Shown here one piece after another: positions 34,601-48,100 of a DNA stretch of 64,000 bases. The notes under the pieces are model-generated. The model was given only the letters and a program-made list of their open reading frames with translations. It was not told where the DNA came from and did no database searches. The first letter of the stretch is position 1, and every line of letters begins with the position of its first letter. Location of the stretch: positions 9,173,001-9,237,000 of the forward strand of contig OX387197.1 of the NCBI GenBank assembly GCA_947561715.1, written 5' to 3'. This DNA comes from Ascidia mentula (taxonomy: Eukaryota; Chordata; Ascidiacea; Phlebobranchia; Ascidiidae). Position numbers and translations under genes: made by a program.

Positions 34601-35837
34601 CACGCTGGCCGAGAAACAGTGGAACTGGATTGACCACACTCTTAAATTTTCGGGGTTAAGAAATTTACATGTGTTTAAATGTTGTTGTAAATTGAGTCAA
34701 TCTGGTATGGTAAACGGAAACCCACACACTGTCAATTTATTTGCGAAAACAGTTTTAACATTTTGTTTAGAATTTCTTTATCAAAATAACAACATTGAAA
34801 GTCCAATCGCACACTGTTTTTGTGGTTTTAACAAATCAAGATAGCCATCAGCAATAAAAACCTCGCTTCAAGCATAAACTACTTAACTTTCTTGTAGTGC
34901 GGAATATGTTGTGGTTGCTGGTCATTATCCTGTGTACTCTGGTGGAAGACATGGATCAACGCATTGTCTTGTCAACCGCCTCAAGCCTATGTTAGAGCGT
35001 CACCGCGTGTCAGCTTATTTTGGTGGGCACGACCACAGTGTACAGGTGGGGTTTCTCATATACAATTGTGTGTATGCTTGTTCTATTTTGAGGAAATTGC
35101 AACTACGAGTGTATTTGATTCCTTACCAGTTTCTTTTATGTTGATCTTGATACGATAGCTGTGATCGCCAAGTAAGGACCTGCGCAGAGGGGCGACTCTG
35201 TCAATCATGCCATAGCATGAAACATTACTGCGTTGTTTTTTTTTTTATTGTTTTTAATATGCTGGGCAACTGCCCTTTCTACCTTGTCCCACACCAAAAT
35301 CCAATACACATGCATTAATACGTCACCATGCAGCACATCAAGTCGCAACACGACGGTGGAGTTCATTATTTCGTTGCTGGTGCATCAAGTCCACAAGACG
35401 ACCACCCCGAACACCTTGACGGGGTTGTTTCCACTACACGATACTACTGGACCAACCACTTGAACACGGATGAGGGCGCTTTTCTATATTGCGATGTGCG
35501 CAAGGATGAGATGCTCGTTTCCTTCGTAAAAAGCGACAACGTGATCTTGTACGTGGGTAAGATCCTACCTCGGAATCATCCGGCCAATTTGCATCCAGTT
35601 ATAGACGTAAGAACTCCCTATAAGAGTGATAAAAGGACTGTCGCTATACCTGTTCTCCAACGCCACCCGCCAGTTCCAATGGGAATGCCGAAATACAAAC
35701 AGCAGCAACGTCAACAGCAGCAGCAACAGCAGCCTAAGTGGGCTCACCAGCAGAGGGCGCAGAGCAACGTGCACCACCAACAGGGTCAACGCAACCCCAG
35801 CAATCAGAAACCTTACCGCTTTGTGCGGCCTTTATAG
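31695..35837 (+). CDS. Purple acid phosphatase type 5 (ACP5-like) with altered metal-site motifs
   Basis: It is a tartrate-resistant acid phosphatase of the metallophosphoesterase fold. Six exons (31695-32040, 32328-32542, 33067-33185, 34448-34654, 34898-35045, 35334-35837) give 512 residues. ATG 31695 is the first in-frame Met after a stop at 31635. Residues 21-38 are hydrophobic after a basic N-terminus, so a signal anchor or signal peptide is likely. Family motifs are LSDWGG (D133), LGDNF (D171), [28 protein letters not shown] (H305), RHGSTHC (H314) and GGHDH (H340, H342). Two conserved sites differ. The Tyr after GDNF is C174, and GNHD reads GDRD (D209, R210). In characterised enzymes the Tyr binds Fe(III) and gives the purple colour, the Asn binds the second metal and the His aids catalysis. 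The C-terminus is a long Gln-rich extension. Activity is therefore uncertain. Confidence 0.92.
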
Positions 35838-36115
35838 TTTACTTGTACTACTGGTGTTCGGGAAATGACGGAAATTGTGTGTAAAGCTTTGGGCAAAGTA
35901 TTTTTTGTTGTGTTGTGCATGTACAGTTCGTATCAACTTCTTTTGTCATTGGTCCTGATGGTAATGTTCGACCGAACTTGATGCTTGTGTTGGCTGCTGT
36001 AAAATAACCCACTCGCGTAACTATACGATACGGTTACAAAACGCACAAAAAGTGTAGCCACGTTTCATTGATACAAAAGTGTTCGTGTGTATTGAAAAGG
36101 AAACCAATGTATGGC

Positions 36116-36121
36116 AATAAA
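36116..36121 (+). terminator. Acid phosphatase poly(A) signal
   Basis: AATAAA about 280 nt after the stop codon; the first canonical signal downstream of the gene. Confidence 0.5.
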
Positions 36122-39054
36122 TGAAAAACTGCCATTCATGTTTTAAGATTAATAACTACAGTTGGTTGGAACACACAAAAAATGGAATCAACGATATCGT
36201 ATAATATCTGAAATATAACTGTAGTGTGGTCCAATATAAGTAAATCGGTTTTCGATAACCCGCCAGCGCCGTTCAGGCCGAAGTCCAACCCATCGGCTTA
36301 TATTTACGCACGTCGTAAAGAATACTGTACTTTCCTAAACGGTCGGAATTATTTCCCAATTGCAACAGAAGTCATGTGCCTAGTCTGCGTGGGCGTAACA
36401 TGGCAGTCGCGTTGGAGACCGAAGCAGGTCTTCTTTCTGTAATTAAACCTGATTATCAAAGCGTGACGGATGTATTTACACAACTAGACCCATGGTCTCA
36501 TTTTTGTGGGTCTTTAAAAATGGCCGGTCGCATTCAATTTCCAACTTATTCGTTATAAAGTTGAAAAGTTTAGCAGACATTATGACGTGTTATGTTCCAT
36601 CTGATATAATGTACTTTGATTAGGTACTTGAAAAACAAAACTCGTTTCGCCAATATTGCACCCTGTCCCTTCGTGAAGCTCAAGTACCAGCACATGTAAA
36701 CATCACCGTCATATTATTGCAACCGCAGCGCAAAGGTCTTGTTGACAAACACACACTTTTAACAGCCAATGCAACTTGTTGCATGCATTTTGTGTGCTCG
36801 TGCGTGCGAATGTTTCTCAAACTGTACTTGCTTGGTTAAGCCACAGAGCACACGTGATTTCAAGTAGCAGTTTCTCCAAAGCGAACTTCCTCCCTGCAAA
36901 GTTGCTTTTTGACCCCGCTGCCGAGGCTGCGCGGCCGCCGAGGTAAACACATTCGAGCGCTGGTTTTGCTGCGCGCACAGCTTCGGTGATGACAACTTCA
37001 GAGCGAAGTACAGCGTTCCCAACGGACGTACAGCTCCGAGGTGCGTTAATAAGTTACCAGACCACTGAGATTGTTGATGATGAATTTTTGTGCGTCGGCC
37101 TAACGCTGGGGGGCTATTTTGCAACATGCCGGAATCTGTTCTGATCAAAACAACCATGTTGCGAAAGACAAATGGTTGCAATGAGGAGAATTGTGGTTGC
37201 TATAAGAGTGACAAATACGAGTTGATTTAACCAGCGGAACCACACAGTTTCGAAAGTGTTTCGCAATGTGAACTTTGGCCGCTGCCTCCATCTTGTTGTA
37301 AAGATTTACGACGCAACCCCCACGATTTAACTAATTAAAAAAACCTTTCAACAATACACAAAAATGTGATGCATCTTGCATCAATGTATAGTTAGCAACA
37401 CATTTAGGTGTCCTTGGCATCGGTAGATGTCTAAAAAACGACTACAGGTTAACGAACGAACTTGCATGACTGCGTGGGAATGACATCATGGCTGTAACAG
37501 ACTATAAACCAGCGACGATTCGCCTGCGTTTCGGAAAAAAAACACCGAAGCCCACGGACAGCACATTCGGTCACGTGCCGTGTTTATTGGAGCGGAAAGG
37601 TGAAAACATGTTTGCCTGCATGTGTTGTTGGGCTCAGCTAAGGCAAGTGATTCACCTTAAATTCTGGCTCGGCTAAACCTTTCGATTCCCTGTATTTTAA
37701 CAACCGTTGTTTTGGGAAACTAGTCAATAATTTTGAATTTTTTTGAAACGAAACTTGATAAACTACGAATGTGCTCAAGCAAAAACATATTACTACAATT
37801 TCAATACACAAAAAGCGAAAAGCAGTCTGCGGAAGCATGGTATTGTTGGTTTTCTTTTGGTTTCTTGGAGTTTTTCGCGTTGTTTTCAAAGCTCATATAT
37901 GTGAAAGGCATTTTGGCAGTCTTTTTTGTACTAGTTGTGCGCTGGCGCACCAGTGTACCTTGACCAAATCTCGCTCAGACTTTTAAAGAAAAAGTGACTT
38001 ATCCAGCTATACATTTACTTTAAATGTAAGTTATTCCGTTTTCTTTCCCGTGAAATAAAATGTTTGCAACCAATGTATGGTTATAGTTGTAAAACAATGC
38101 TTTTATCTATCCATCTACTAAAAAACAGCAAATAAACCAACTTTTGGGGTCATACCGAAGATAATGCGTTACCAGGAATATCTTGGTTGCCGCTTTGCAA
38201 CAGGGCAGTGGAAAGCTTTGTGACTCGGTAAGAATAAAGAGAGTGAAAATAGAGAACTCACCAAAAAGGAACTTTGTTCGCACTTCAGCGCGTAGCGAAC
38301 TTTAGACTTCGGGTAGCTGTTCCGACACCCTTGTCAATCCTATCTGCAGCAAAGGAAATTAGGTCAGCATCGCGTCCCCAAGTCAACGTCATATCCACCG
38401 GTTGCAAATTCTTGGTTGCAGGAAACGCAATTCGTTATCACGATTGCAAAATGGAAATATTAATCGTTTTTTTTAATCGAAGTACAATTTTGCCTGCATG
38501 GCAATTCTTCAAACAAAAAACAATTCAATTTGAAACGTATTTCTGAAACACAAAATCTACAAAGACATATAAGGGAATAATTGTTTTGTGATTTAACATG
38601 CGTATTAGCTGTTGTGATATTCTAAAGTTGTCTGAAAATACCGTTTCTCATATACGCTAATTAAACTTTATATTTCGTGAACTACAGTCCGCCACATTTA
38701 TCTGTCCACTCGTTTCGCACCGAGATAATGGTTTTATAATGGTTTTTGTGAAATTTCGGGATAACCGAGGAATATGATCAGGATTCCTATACAACCTGTA
38801 ACATGACAACCATATGAACATGATTCCGCGTCGCCCTGTTCGAGTTGTTTCGTGTAACTTTTGGCTCAATACCGCCTCGTCGGTCCATAAGCAGCTTAAG
38901 TTATTTGAAGTTAGGTCAATCTCTGCATCGTCAGCCAATAACCAAACATACACTGGCTGGGTTTGTTGCGCCACTGCGATGAAGCGACGCCATTGCACAA
39001 TTCGATCTTTAACCTCGAGCAAACCTTCTTTCCCCAGCTCGATCGCGGCCCCCG

Positions 39055-39061
39055 TATAAAA
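39055..39061 (+). promoter_or_regulatory. TATA box of the lipid transfer gene
   Basis: TATAAAA in a GC-rich context (CCCGTATAAAACACCGCG) lies 69 nt upstream of the start codon. This is a strong core promoter candidate and fits a highly expressed, tissue-specific secreted protein. Confidence 0.65.
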
Positions 39062-39129
39062 CACCGCGCTGCCAGCCTCCTGTATTCGATCCGTTAGTAA
39101 GAAGAAAGTTAGTAAGAAGTCAGAAGAGG

Positions 39130-42100
39130 ATGGAGTTCCAAGCCTTTATCTTGAGTCTCTTACTTCTGACAATTGTGTCCCAGACCGACTCCAGTAAGTT
39201 ATTCTGACTGTGTATTTAAAATTTGACGCTACATGATACATAAGTAGCTTGTTGCAGTATTAACTACGTTTTTGCTGATACATAAGAAGCGTGTTGCAGT
39301 ATTAACTACGTTTTTGCAGTATGGCTACATATTGTTTTAATCAACGTCACGTTAAAACCAACATGCAGACAGTGATGTGCGATAAAGAATATTTAAACAA
39401 AAGGTGTATATTTGTTGTTTTTCACTAAAAGAACGTCAGATTCATATTTCAAAGAATATTTAAATATGTACAGTCCTCAAATAATAAGGCGGGCGCTAGC
39501 TCCCGAAGGCGAACGGAAATTTTTTTTGTACTTCAGTCGTTGGCAAGGGCGATATTGTTTCCGGCTTCAAGTGTCGCACGTCAAACCGTTGCAGCAAAGG
39601 CCAATTTGCAAATTCCGAGGACCCAATAAAATTCCCACTGTTTTGATCGACAAAGCACCCACCGCCGCCGACATTCTCGCTAAAAAGGGGGTCAAATGAG
39701 GGCGCGATTAACCCACTTTGCTGCATTGAAGTAGTTAAAACAAGGACAAGTGGCTCTGGTCAACACAAGTCGTCTTGCGCAACAACACAGATAGGGAGAC
39801 GTCTTGTTTACTCGAAGTTGTTATCGCTGGAGAGCAACACTTAAATGCCGCGCGGCCAAGTTTTACTTGTCTTGCTCCAGCGCGCTGGTCCCACGTGATT
39901 TCTTTGTTGTCGAGGTTTCAGCTGACTGCAGCGATGCGTGACGCGCCGAGCTTCTTTTTGTCTTAATTTCGACCAATCCAACGGCGTTTTGCAGTCGGGT
40001 TTTGTTAAAAAATCGATGAACACCCCGAGTGTGTGTTTGTCCACATAACGCAGGGCGTGGGTGGCATTTTATGTTTACCTGATATTTTCCATAGATGTTT
40101 ACGTTAACATCAATCAAGGTTTTCGTGTGTGTTAACTGTGTCCTACATATATTTGTTTTTCGAAAACAAGTTATTCGTACCACCGAGCTCAATTGTACAT
40201 GTCCACAAATTAGGTAATAACCGCTTGCCAGCAGCTCTTTAAGCAATACGGTCTGAACTTTGGACTGGGCTGGACGCCGGGACAGTTCGTTTGTTTTTTT
40301 TTTTTAAGGTGCAGACACGATCGTTGCGCGCTCCAGTTACTTTCTGCGAAACCAGGTCTCTCTTCGTATTTCTTCGTTTAAAACGTCGCAATTCAAACCG
40401 GAGCGAAATCTGACAAAATAAAGCACTCGCTCTGGCTGGACTTTGACCGCGTTGAGACAAAAAGGAAAAAAGGGTTGGCTGAGATGTTATTCGTCAGCTC
40501 GTTCCGAAGGAAAAGGCTGTTCTCGTCACTGGTTTTACTCCCCATTGTAGCCAATTAAAAGCATCTCATGTACTTGCAAAATTGTAGAGGGTTTTCAAGC
40601 TAAACCTCTGTTGTTTCCATTTCAGGGTCTTTGGATACACCAGTGCAATGTGCAACTACATGCACAGGTACGTTTAAGCAGCATATTTATGTAATATATA
40701 AAAATAAAATATTATTCCAACAGCTTTTTCTGTCCCAATACGAACTTACATGCCACAGTAACATTATATAAACTATTATTGTTTCATGCACCCTGTTGTT
40801 TCATGCAGAATCGAACACATACAGGGAAGGTTATACATACACCTTCCAGTATGAGGCAAACGTTGCCTCTTTCGTTGACCAGGTCGACGGTCCGTACAGT
40901 ACTCAGGTTCTCATACGTGCGGACACACAAGTATCGGTACTATCCCCCTGTGAGATGGTGCTCAAGGTAAACAGAGGTTTTCTTAAAAAAAATTACAACT
41001 TGCCGATTTGGCAAAAGTGCACAAATAAAAAATCCAACAAATTTTCCATTATCTTGTGCTTATTTTCAAAGTTAAATAGTGCTTGGCGATTAAAGGTTTT
41101 ATTCTTAGAGTTTTGGGCAAAATACTGTCGGAAAAATAACAATATTTTTCAAAAAGCTCAAAATTAACTTATCCAAAGGTTTTTGCACACATTGCGATAC
41201 AAATCACGGTAAAATTAAATCGTAGGTGGCGGACGCTTCTATAAGCGACCCGACGAGAACCATGGACACCACGGACTGGATTGATCACATGACCCGAAAC
41301 CCGTTGCACTTCAGTTGGCAGGATGGACGTATCCCAGACGTTTGCGCATCGAACGACGACCCCACGTGGGTTGTGAATTTGAAGCGCGCTATGTTGTCCA
41401 CCATGCTGTTCCCAGGAGACGTACAAGCCGGATCGGAGCCCGTAACAGTGTCGATGGTAAGAAATAGGCATGTTTGTGCTGATTTAATGGTTGTGACAAA
41501 CTTGACGTTCGTGCAGACTGACGTCACCGGGGAATGCGAGTGGGAGTATGACGTCACCGAAACTGAGGGTGTTACCACTAGCCACGCCACCAAGGACTAC
41601 AGAAAATGCCAAGGAAGAAACCAACAACTGCTTCTTTCACACTTCAACAAATACTACAGCGATTCGGTAAATATATTTGTCTAATTAAAAAAAAACAGGT
41701 TTTCAACAACTTCGCTTTAAAACTGTGCATTGTGCTGACAGGAACAGCAGAGCTTCATCAAGAGCAGCCAGGTATGCGAACAAACTATCTACGAGGGTAG
41801 AGTTAAGCGCACAAACTGCCAGGAGGAACACGTTTTCGTGCCCTTCAGCAAAGAGGATAGTGGCGTGAAAACCAAAATTACTCAGTCGTCTTCCGAAGTC
41901 TCCATGTACCGCTCCAGAAATGTAGACACCCGTACGTGTTTTTATATTGTGGTTTGATTTTGCTTTCATTGGACTAACGTGAAAAAATTATATGCAGTGC
42001 TTGATGGCGATTCTCAGCGGACGTCGATTGTTTTCGAGAAAGAGGAGGATAGATTTTCGTCAAGCGACATCAGCGAAGTTCAGAGCGTCGTTCAGAATTT

Positions 42101-45100
42101 GTGCGCAATCATGGAAACCGAACATTACAGCAAGGTGAAGCAAAATCTTCTTATCTATTTATAGTTATAAAATGTTTTTACTTCATGAAATCTACCTAAC
42201 CAGCAGCACTTCTTTCACGTGACACAAGTTAACCATCAATTCAATTTTAAATGTTACTAGAACAACTTTGTGTCCACGCTTCTGGTTTTAGAAAACATGT
42301 TTCGCTTTTTATTAAAGCATCTTCAGTTCTACAAACAAAATTCTATTTATAGTTAATTAAGAGATTATTAAAATAACGGGCTTTTACCATTCCAGGTTGG
42401 CGAGGACTTCATCAAGATGGTTTTCCTGCTTCGCCGTCTGGACGCATCCGCACTCGGACAAGTTTACAGTTCGCTGGATGGCGCCTGCCCCCGCTTCGAG
42501 GACGAAATAAAGTAAGACTTCGTGCACTTTGGACCTAATAAATAAATACATTTGTGCACTCCATACACTTCTTCTGTGAACTTTCGAACCTAATCGGATT
42601 CCCCTTCAAGCGCCCTTTGTCTTTCCAGGGCAATGTTCCAAGACGCTTTGCAGTGGTGTGGGAGTGAAGGATGTGTGGTGTACGCAGCTCAGAAGATCGA
42701 AAGTGGCGCATTTACCGACGCTACGGCCACCAGATGGCTCACTTCCATGAGTCTGATCGCCGAACCTACGATCCCAATGCTTCGAGCTCTTTCCGTAAGT
42801 TAGGCCCAAAAAGTGCCATTGGGATTCTTTTAAACACAAACAATGCAATTCCGGGAGATAATTTTTGAGAAATCTTCAAATCCTAGGAATAACAAATACG
42901 ATTTTCTAAATCAAGGCTGTTGTTCGTTCTGGACGCTTGTCGGAGAAATCGTACCTTACCATGGGTACCATGATCCACCGCCTCACCTCCACTGTGGAGA
43001 ACTGCATGTCGGACCCTGACGTGGTTATCGCACTGGAGATACTTGAACAAAAACTGGGCGTAAACTGCCGTACTTCAAACCCCGAAGCCAAGCAAGACGT
43101 AAGCCAGTTTAATTTATTTGTTTTTTGGAGACATCTTACATCTTAAATTTCCTTGCTTTAGATTCTTTTGGTTCTTCGCGCCATAGGTAACGCTGGAGGT
43201 TTCACCGCCCCGAGCATCCTCGCTGAATGCGCACGCGAAAGCGACAACGACATGGAAACCAGAATCGCTGCGATTCAAGCCTTCCGCAGAATGCCTTGCA
43301 ACACCGACGTAAGGAAATTAGTGCACATTTTGCGTTTTTGCGAAAACCTTTGTTTTTTTCACTTTTCAACGCCTTATTTATTAAAATTCTAAAATCAAAT
43401 TTTTCAGAGGTCGGTTGTCTCCCGCATTCTCTTTGACTCCAGCGAAGATGCAGAATTGAGAATTGGTGCTTACATGGCCCTCATGCAATGCCCTACCCCA
43501 ACTCTTATCAAACAGGTCATACAGATGATGGACAACGAACCAATCCAACAGGGTTAGTTTTCAAACCGTTCTTAATTTAATATCCTCGTAGCGTCCGTCA
43601 TAGTTTGTTTTATTGCTTCTGACAGTTGCAAGTTTCATTTCGACCCACCTGCAACAGCTTCAAGAATCGGCTGACCCGCTCAAAGGGTACATCAAGCCAC
43701 TGTTGGTTGAGGCTGAATTCGCCAAGAAATATAATCTCGACCCAAGAAAGTTTTCTCGATTCTATGAGGCAACGCTCTTTTCTGGTAAGTCCAAAAGCGC
43801 AGCAAGGGCAGCTTCTCCAAACTGATCTTTATCGTTTAACAATTTGTAATTTTTTTGCAGTTTATACATATACAACAAGTTGAAGTTTATTCTTTATTAT
43901 AATCAACATTCCAATGTTTACAGACACTTTGAACGCCGGTGCCACTGTGGAAAGCAGCGTGGTTTGGTCACCCAAGTCTTTCATGCCCCGTAGTGGATCT
44001 GTTGACTTGACACTCGACGTGTTCGGACAAGCCGTTAATCTGTTTGAGGCATGTTTAAAGTATTAATAATTGTTGGTAGTCAGTATATCACTCATATCCT
44101 TGAAAAAACTATGTAGTTAAGTAACATTTTTGGTTCTACTTAGGGCGTCAGCAAAGCGAAATAGCTCTTTCAACTTTTTGGTTTCTACAGATTGGAGGCC
44201 GTGTTGAAGGTGTGGAGACTCTCATTCAGTCCTTCATTGGTCCGAAAGGCTACCTCAAGAACAATCGATTCAGCGACCTCTTTACCAACGACCAACCTGA
44301 AGACGAAGACGAAGAAGAGGACGAAGATGAGGACGCTGAGGTTGAGGAAGAACCAGTTGTTGCAAGAACAACAAGATCTTCAAGTGATGCACGCTTGAGA
44401 GAAATTAAGCAACAGGTATCTTTTCCATTATCTAATGCCAATGTTTGTGTCCAGAGCTAAATTATTGCACTTATATATTTGCCATTTGCTTCCTCCATAC
44501 AGTGTGTTGGTGTTTTTTTTTCAGCATGAGTCAAGAGTTCCAACCGAGAACAAGCCTAGCGCCAGCTGGTATCTCCGCCTCTTCGGAAACGAAATGTACT
44601 ACAAGAATACCGACGGCATGCCCGCTTTGTCAGCAGAAAGTGAATCCATCAACGTCGCACCCTTCCTCACTCGTCTCGCTCAGGTCAGTTGGTTGTTTCT
44701 CTCCGTCTAACTTAGTTAACAAAATCTTGCTACACAGGGAAGCCAATATCAGTACCACGACGATATGATGCTGATGAACAGTGCTTTCGTGATTCCGACC
44801 ATCGCCGGTCTTCCACTCACTTTGGCATTCAACGGCACGGCAAGCATTGACGTCACCGCTAGCGGCCGCCTTGACATGACAGAACTTTTCACATCTAACC
44901 CAACTCTCAACGTACTTGGTTCCATTCAGCCAAGGTAAATGGGAAATGGTTTATATTTATAGTTATCTGCAGACAGGGCAACTGTTTCGACCTAATAAGC
45001 CTCATCAGTGCAGCTATGGTGTGACTTTTAATCTCACTATAAAAAGCATTGTTGGCTCTATTGCTTATACATGGTTAATTTTTTTATTTTTGTTTATCTA

Positions 45101-48100
45101 ATACTCACATTTCTGTATGTTTTGGACAGAGGGGTTGTTCTTGTCACCGGTTCGATGAGTGTAGATGCCCACGTGACACGCACTGGTATCGCAACCGAGT
45201 CAACAGCTGTAACTTCCTGGACACTTGGTGGCAAACTGTCCATAGAGAACGGTCGTACGTTCACGGTAAAAGTCGACACGCCGAACCAGCGCAATACCCT
45301 TTTCAGCTTCAAGTACGTTTGCTTTGCTGCAATCTTATACTTGTTCTGCTGGATCTATGCACTTCAATTTAATGCTGTCGAATAGATGCAAATTCATATT
45401 AAATGGATTTTTTTATTTATTCTTAATCATTAGACTAAATGACCATTTCTGTTTCACAGACACAAACTGCTGAAGATTGTTGATGATGAAAAAGTTGATG
45501 CAAGAAGCGGACTTCTCGGCTTGGCGAGAGTCGAAAGTGACTGCCAACAAGAGTTCGCTGGACAACGCATTTGTATGTCCAACTCCATGACTCGCTACCC
45601 AGCCGTAAGGATATTTTGTATTTAAGTTTTAATAATAGGCCCACACTTACAATATTGCAACGTCGTGTTCCCATCAGGAAGAGGTTGGCAGCTACGTCCT
45701 TCCTACAACTGGACCAGTGAATATCGACATCTACATGGAGAAAACCGACAGCGGATTTGACCACTACCTTTTTGAAGCCAATTACCGAACGGAATATTCT
45801 CAGGTAAATTATGGTAAATCTATATGTGGAATATTTTTAACATGACTTGACCTGTTTGCAGACAAGTGACATTCCAACTTTGATGGAAGCAAGCATGGTT
45901 ATGGACACGCCGGGATCAGCCACCAACCGCCGCACCACGCTCGACGTCAGCTACAACATGGACGAAATGACTTTCGATGCGCAATTTGCGCAACCTGAGA
46001 ATAGTGTGACACTTCAAGGTGGGTTGCTAAACCGTGATAACAATCAGGGGTTTCCGATACAGTAATCAGTCTGTTAACCTCTATGTCTCAGTTACCAAAA
46101 ATTTTAAGTGCATTTTTCTTCCGCAGGAAACATGGAAAATGGTCTGAGTCGGAAATCCGCCACCTTGCGTTACGTCCGCAACGGCGATGAAACCAGTTTT
46201 GCTGTGAGTAAACTTTTCGCAACTGAATTTTTTACTTGTTTTTATAAATATTTTTTTCGATATAGGCTACTTACGAGAAGCAAATTGAAGCAAGGGAAAC
46301 CCGATGGGAGTTGACCACGGAAGTTATAACACCAACCAAAACAGTGAACGGGCGTGCATTCATGTCTTTTGACCCTACCAGACACGCCGTCGTTAACGTT
46401 TCAATCGCCAACCTGACACCCGAACCTATTGCCGTCAACCGTACGTAACTTGTTGCAACGTTCTGAAAAGTGAAATGCCAAAAAAGAGATGCATACCGAC
46501 TGGTGAAATATTTTATATCAGCCAATCTAAAGTGAATCACGTTTGTTCTTCTTTGCAGTCGCCCTTAAAGACAACAGCGACACCAATCGCAACAAACTGA
46601 TCTACAAAGGAAATGGTTTGCTGAAAATTCCCGGAATCGTTAACAATGGCGTGAGCTTCGACATGAAAATTAAACCTAAGTCCGATGCTTTCAAGTTCAG
46701 CCTTGATTACGAGTTTCGTGGGCAAGAGCCAGAGAGGTATGCTGAGACCTCGTTAACACAAGGGTGTACTTTTTTTCATTTGCCTTCCATGAATTGATCC
46801 AGGCCTACACACAAAAACAAAGATTTTAAGGCTACTTTATTTTCTAACAGGATCGTTTTCCTTAACAAACGTCGCAACCGTTCAACTGCCACTAGGATCG
46901 AGTGGGATGCGGAGCAGAAGTTCTACAGCTCGCAGTTTTCACTTGTCAACCACAACATCATGTGCAATTACACCAACGGGCCCGGGGAAGTCGGCTCTTA
47001 CGTGAAAGTCGGATATGGCGCGCATGCTGGGCACGAGGACAACAACAGGTACCTTTCCTTGAGCCAGAAATTCGCGAAAACTGAGAGCGTCGACCGCAAC
47101 TCACTTTCTGGTTCCGTCGCTTTGAAGATGCCTTCCTACAATATGGACTATAGCGCCGGAATAGAGCATTTCGGCACCCAACATTCGTTCAACACCACAA
47201 TCAACTTTGCCAGTTATTTAATAAAGATGTTCGCGGAGAATAACGCCCACAACTCGGGTTTGTTGGACATGAGGATGCAGACCCAATTCCCGACTCCGTG
47301 GGGACAGATTCACGTCACTGAAAACTTGCGCGAGACCCAGGCGAAAATGTACCACCTCTCAACACAACTGAGCGTTGGGAAATCCGGAGGTCTTTCATTC
47401 ACTGGTAATGTCTACTTTAACAACCTGGCAGAAGGCAAGCGGCTTGAAACGATTGTTCGAGGCGCAAACGGTGAGAATTTACTTCATCAGGTTTCCATCT
47501 TCAACTTTTTGACGCCATCCGGATTCCACACTCAGCACAGTGTCGTGTCGCGATATAACCATCTTGTCAACATTACGATTCGCCACGAAGGACAGGAAGG
47601 AACAAGTTTCGAAACCAACGTCATCGCCGTGTACGGAACAAGCGCGTTTGCTCACCTCAAACTGGACTTCGACGATGAACCTACTCATTCAACTCAATTA
47701 TTGCGCATTGAATACTTGGACGACGTCGAAATCCAGCGATTTGTTGAACTTTCCACCAACAGAACATTAGTTGACATCGATGGACATTATTCTGGCAGCC
47801 TTAGATTCACTAACAATGTTCCTGACATTAAAGTAAAAAGCGTGATAATTCAAACTTCCCTCGAATTGTCCATGGATTCCAAAAACGCGAACGGTAATCT
47901 GGTAGTGGATGGATCTGAGCTTTTCGGTGCTGAGGCATCCCACAGCTACAATGTTGCTGACGATGCCTCTGGTCTTAGTACAGTCGGTCTTACCGTGAGG
48001 CAAACACTTTCCAAAGTGTCACCGAACAAGATGGCAGTCACGGCATCGATGCGGAGTACTCTTAATAACGAATGCACTGTCACCTTCAACTACCACCAGG

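Larger units (their letters stand above)
35838..39129. other. Intergenic between the acid phosphatase and the lipid transfer gene
   Basis: The 3' UTR of the phosphatase probably ends after AATAAA at 36116-36121. Beyond it, no gene is supported. Open frames at 36759-37181 (minus) and 38657-39064 (minus) lack domains. A CpG-containing block lies at about 36890-37060. The last 70 bp hold the TATA box and 5' UTR of the lipid transfer gene. Confidence 0.5.
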
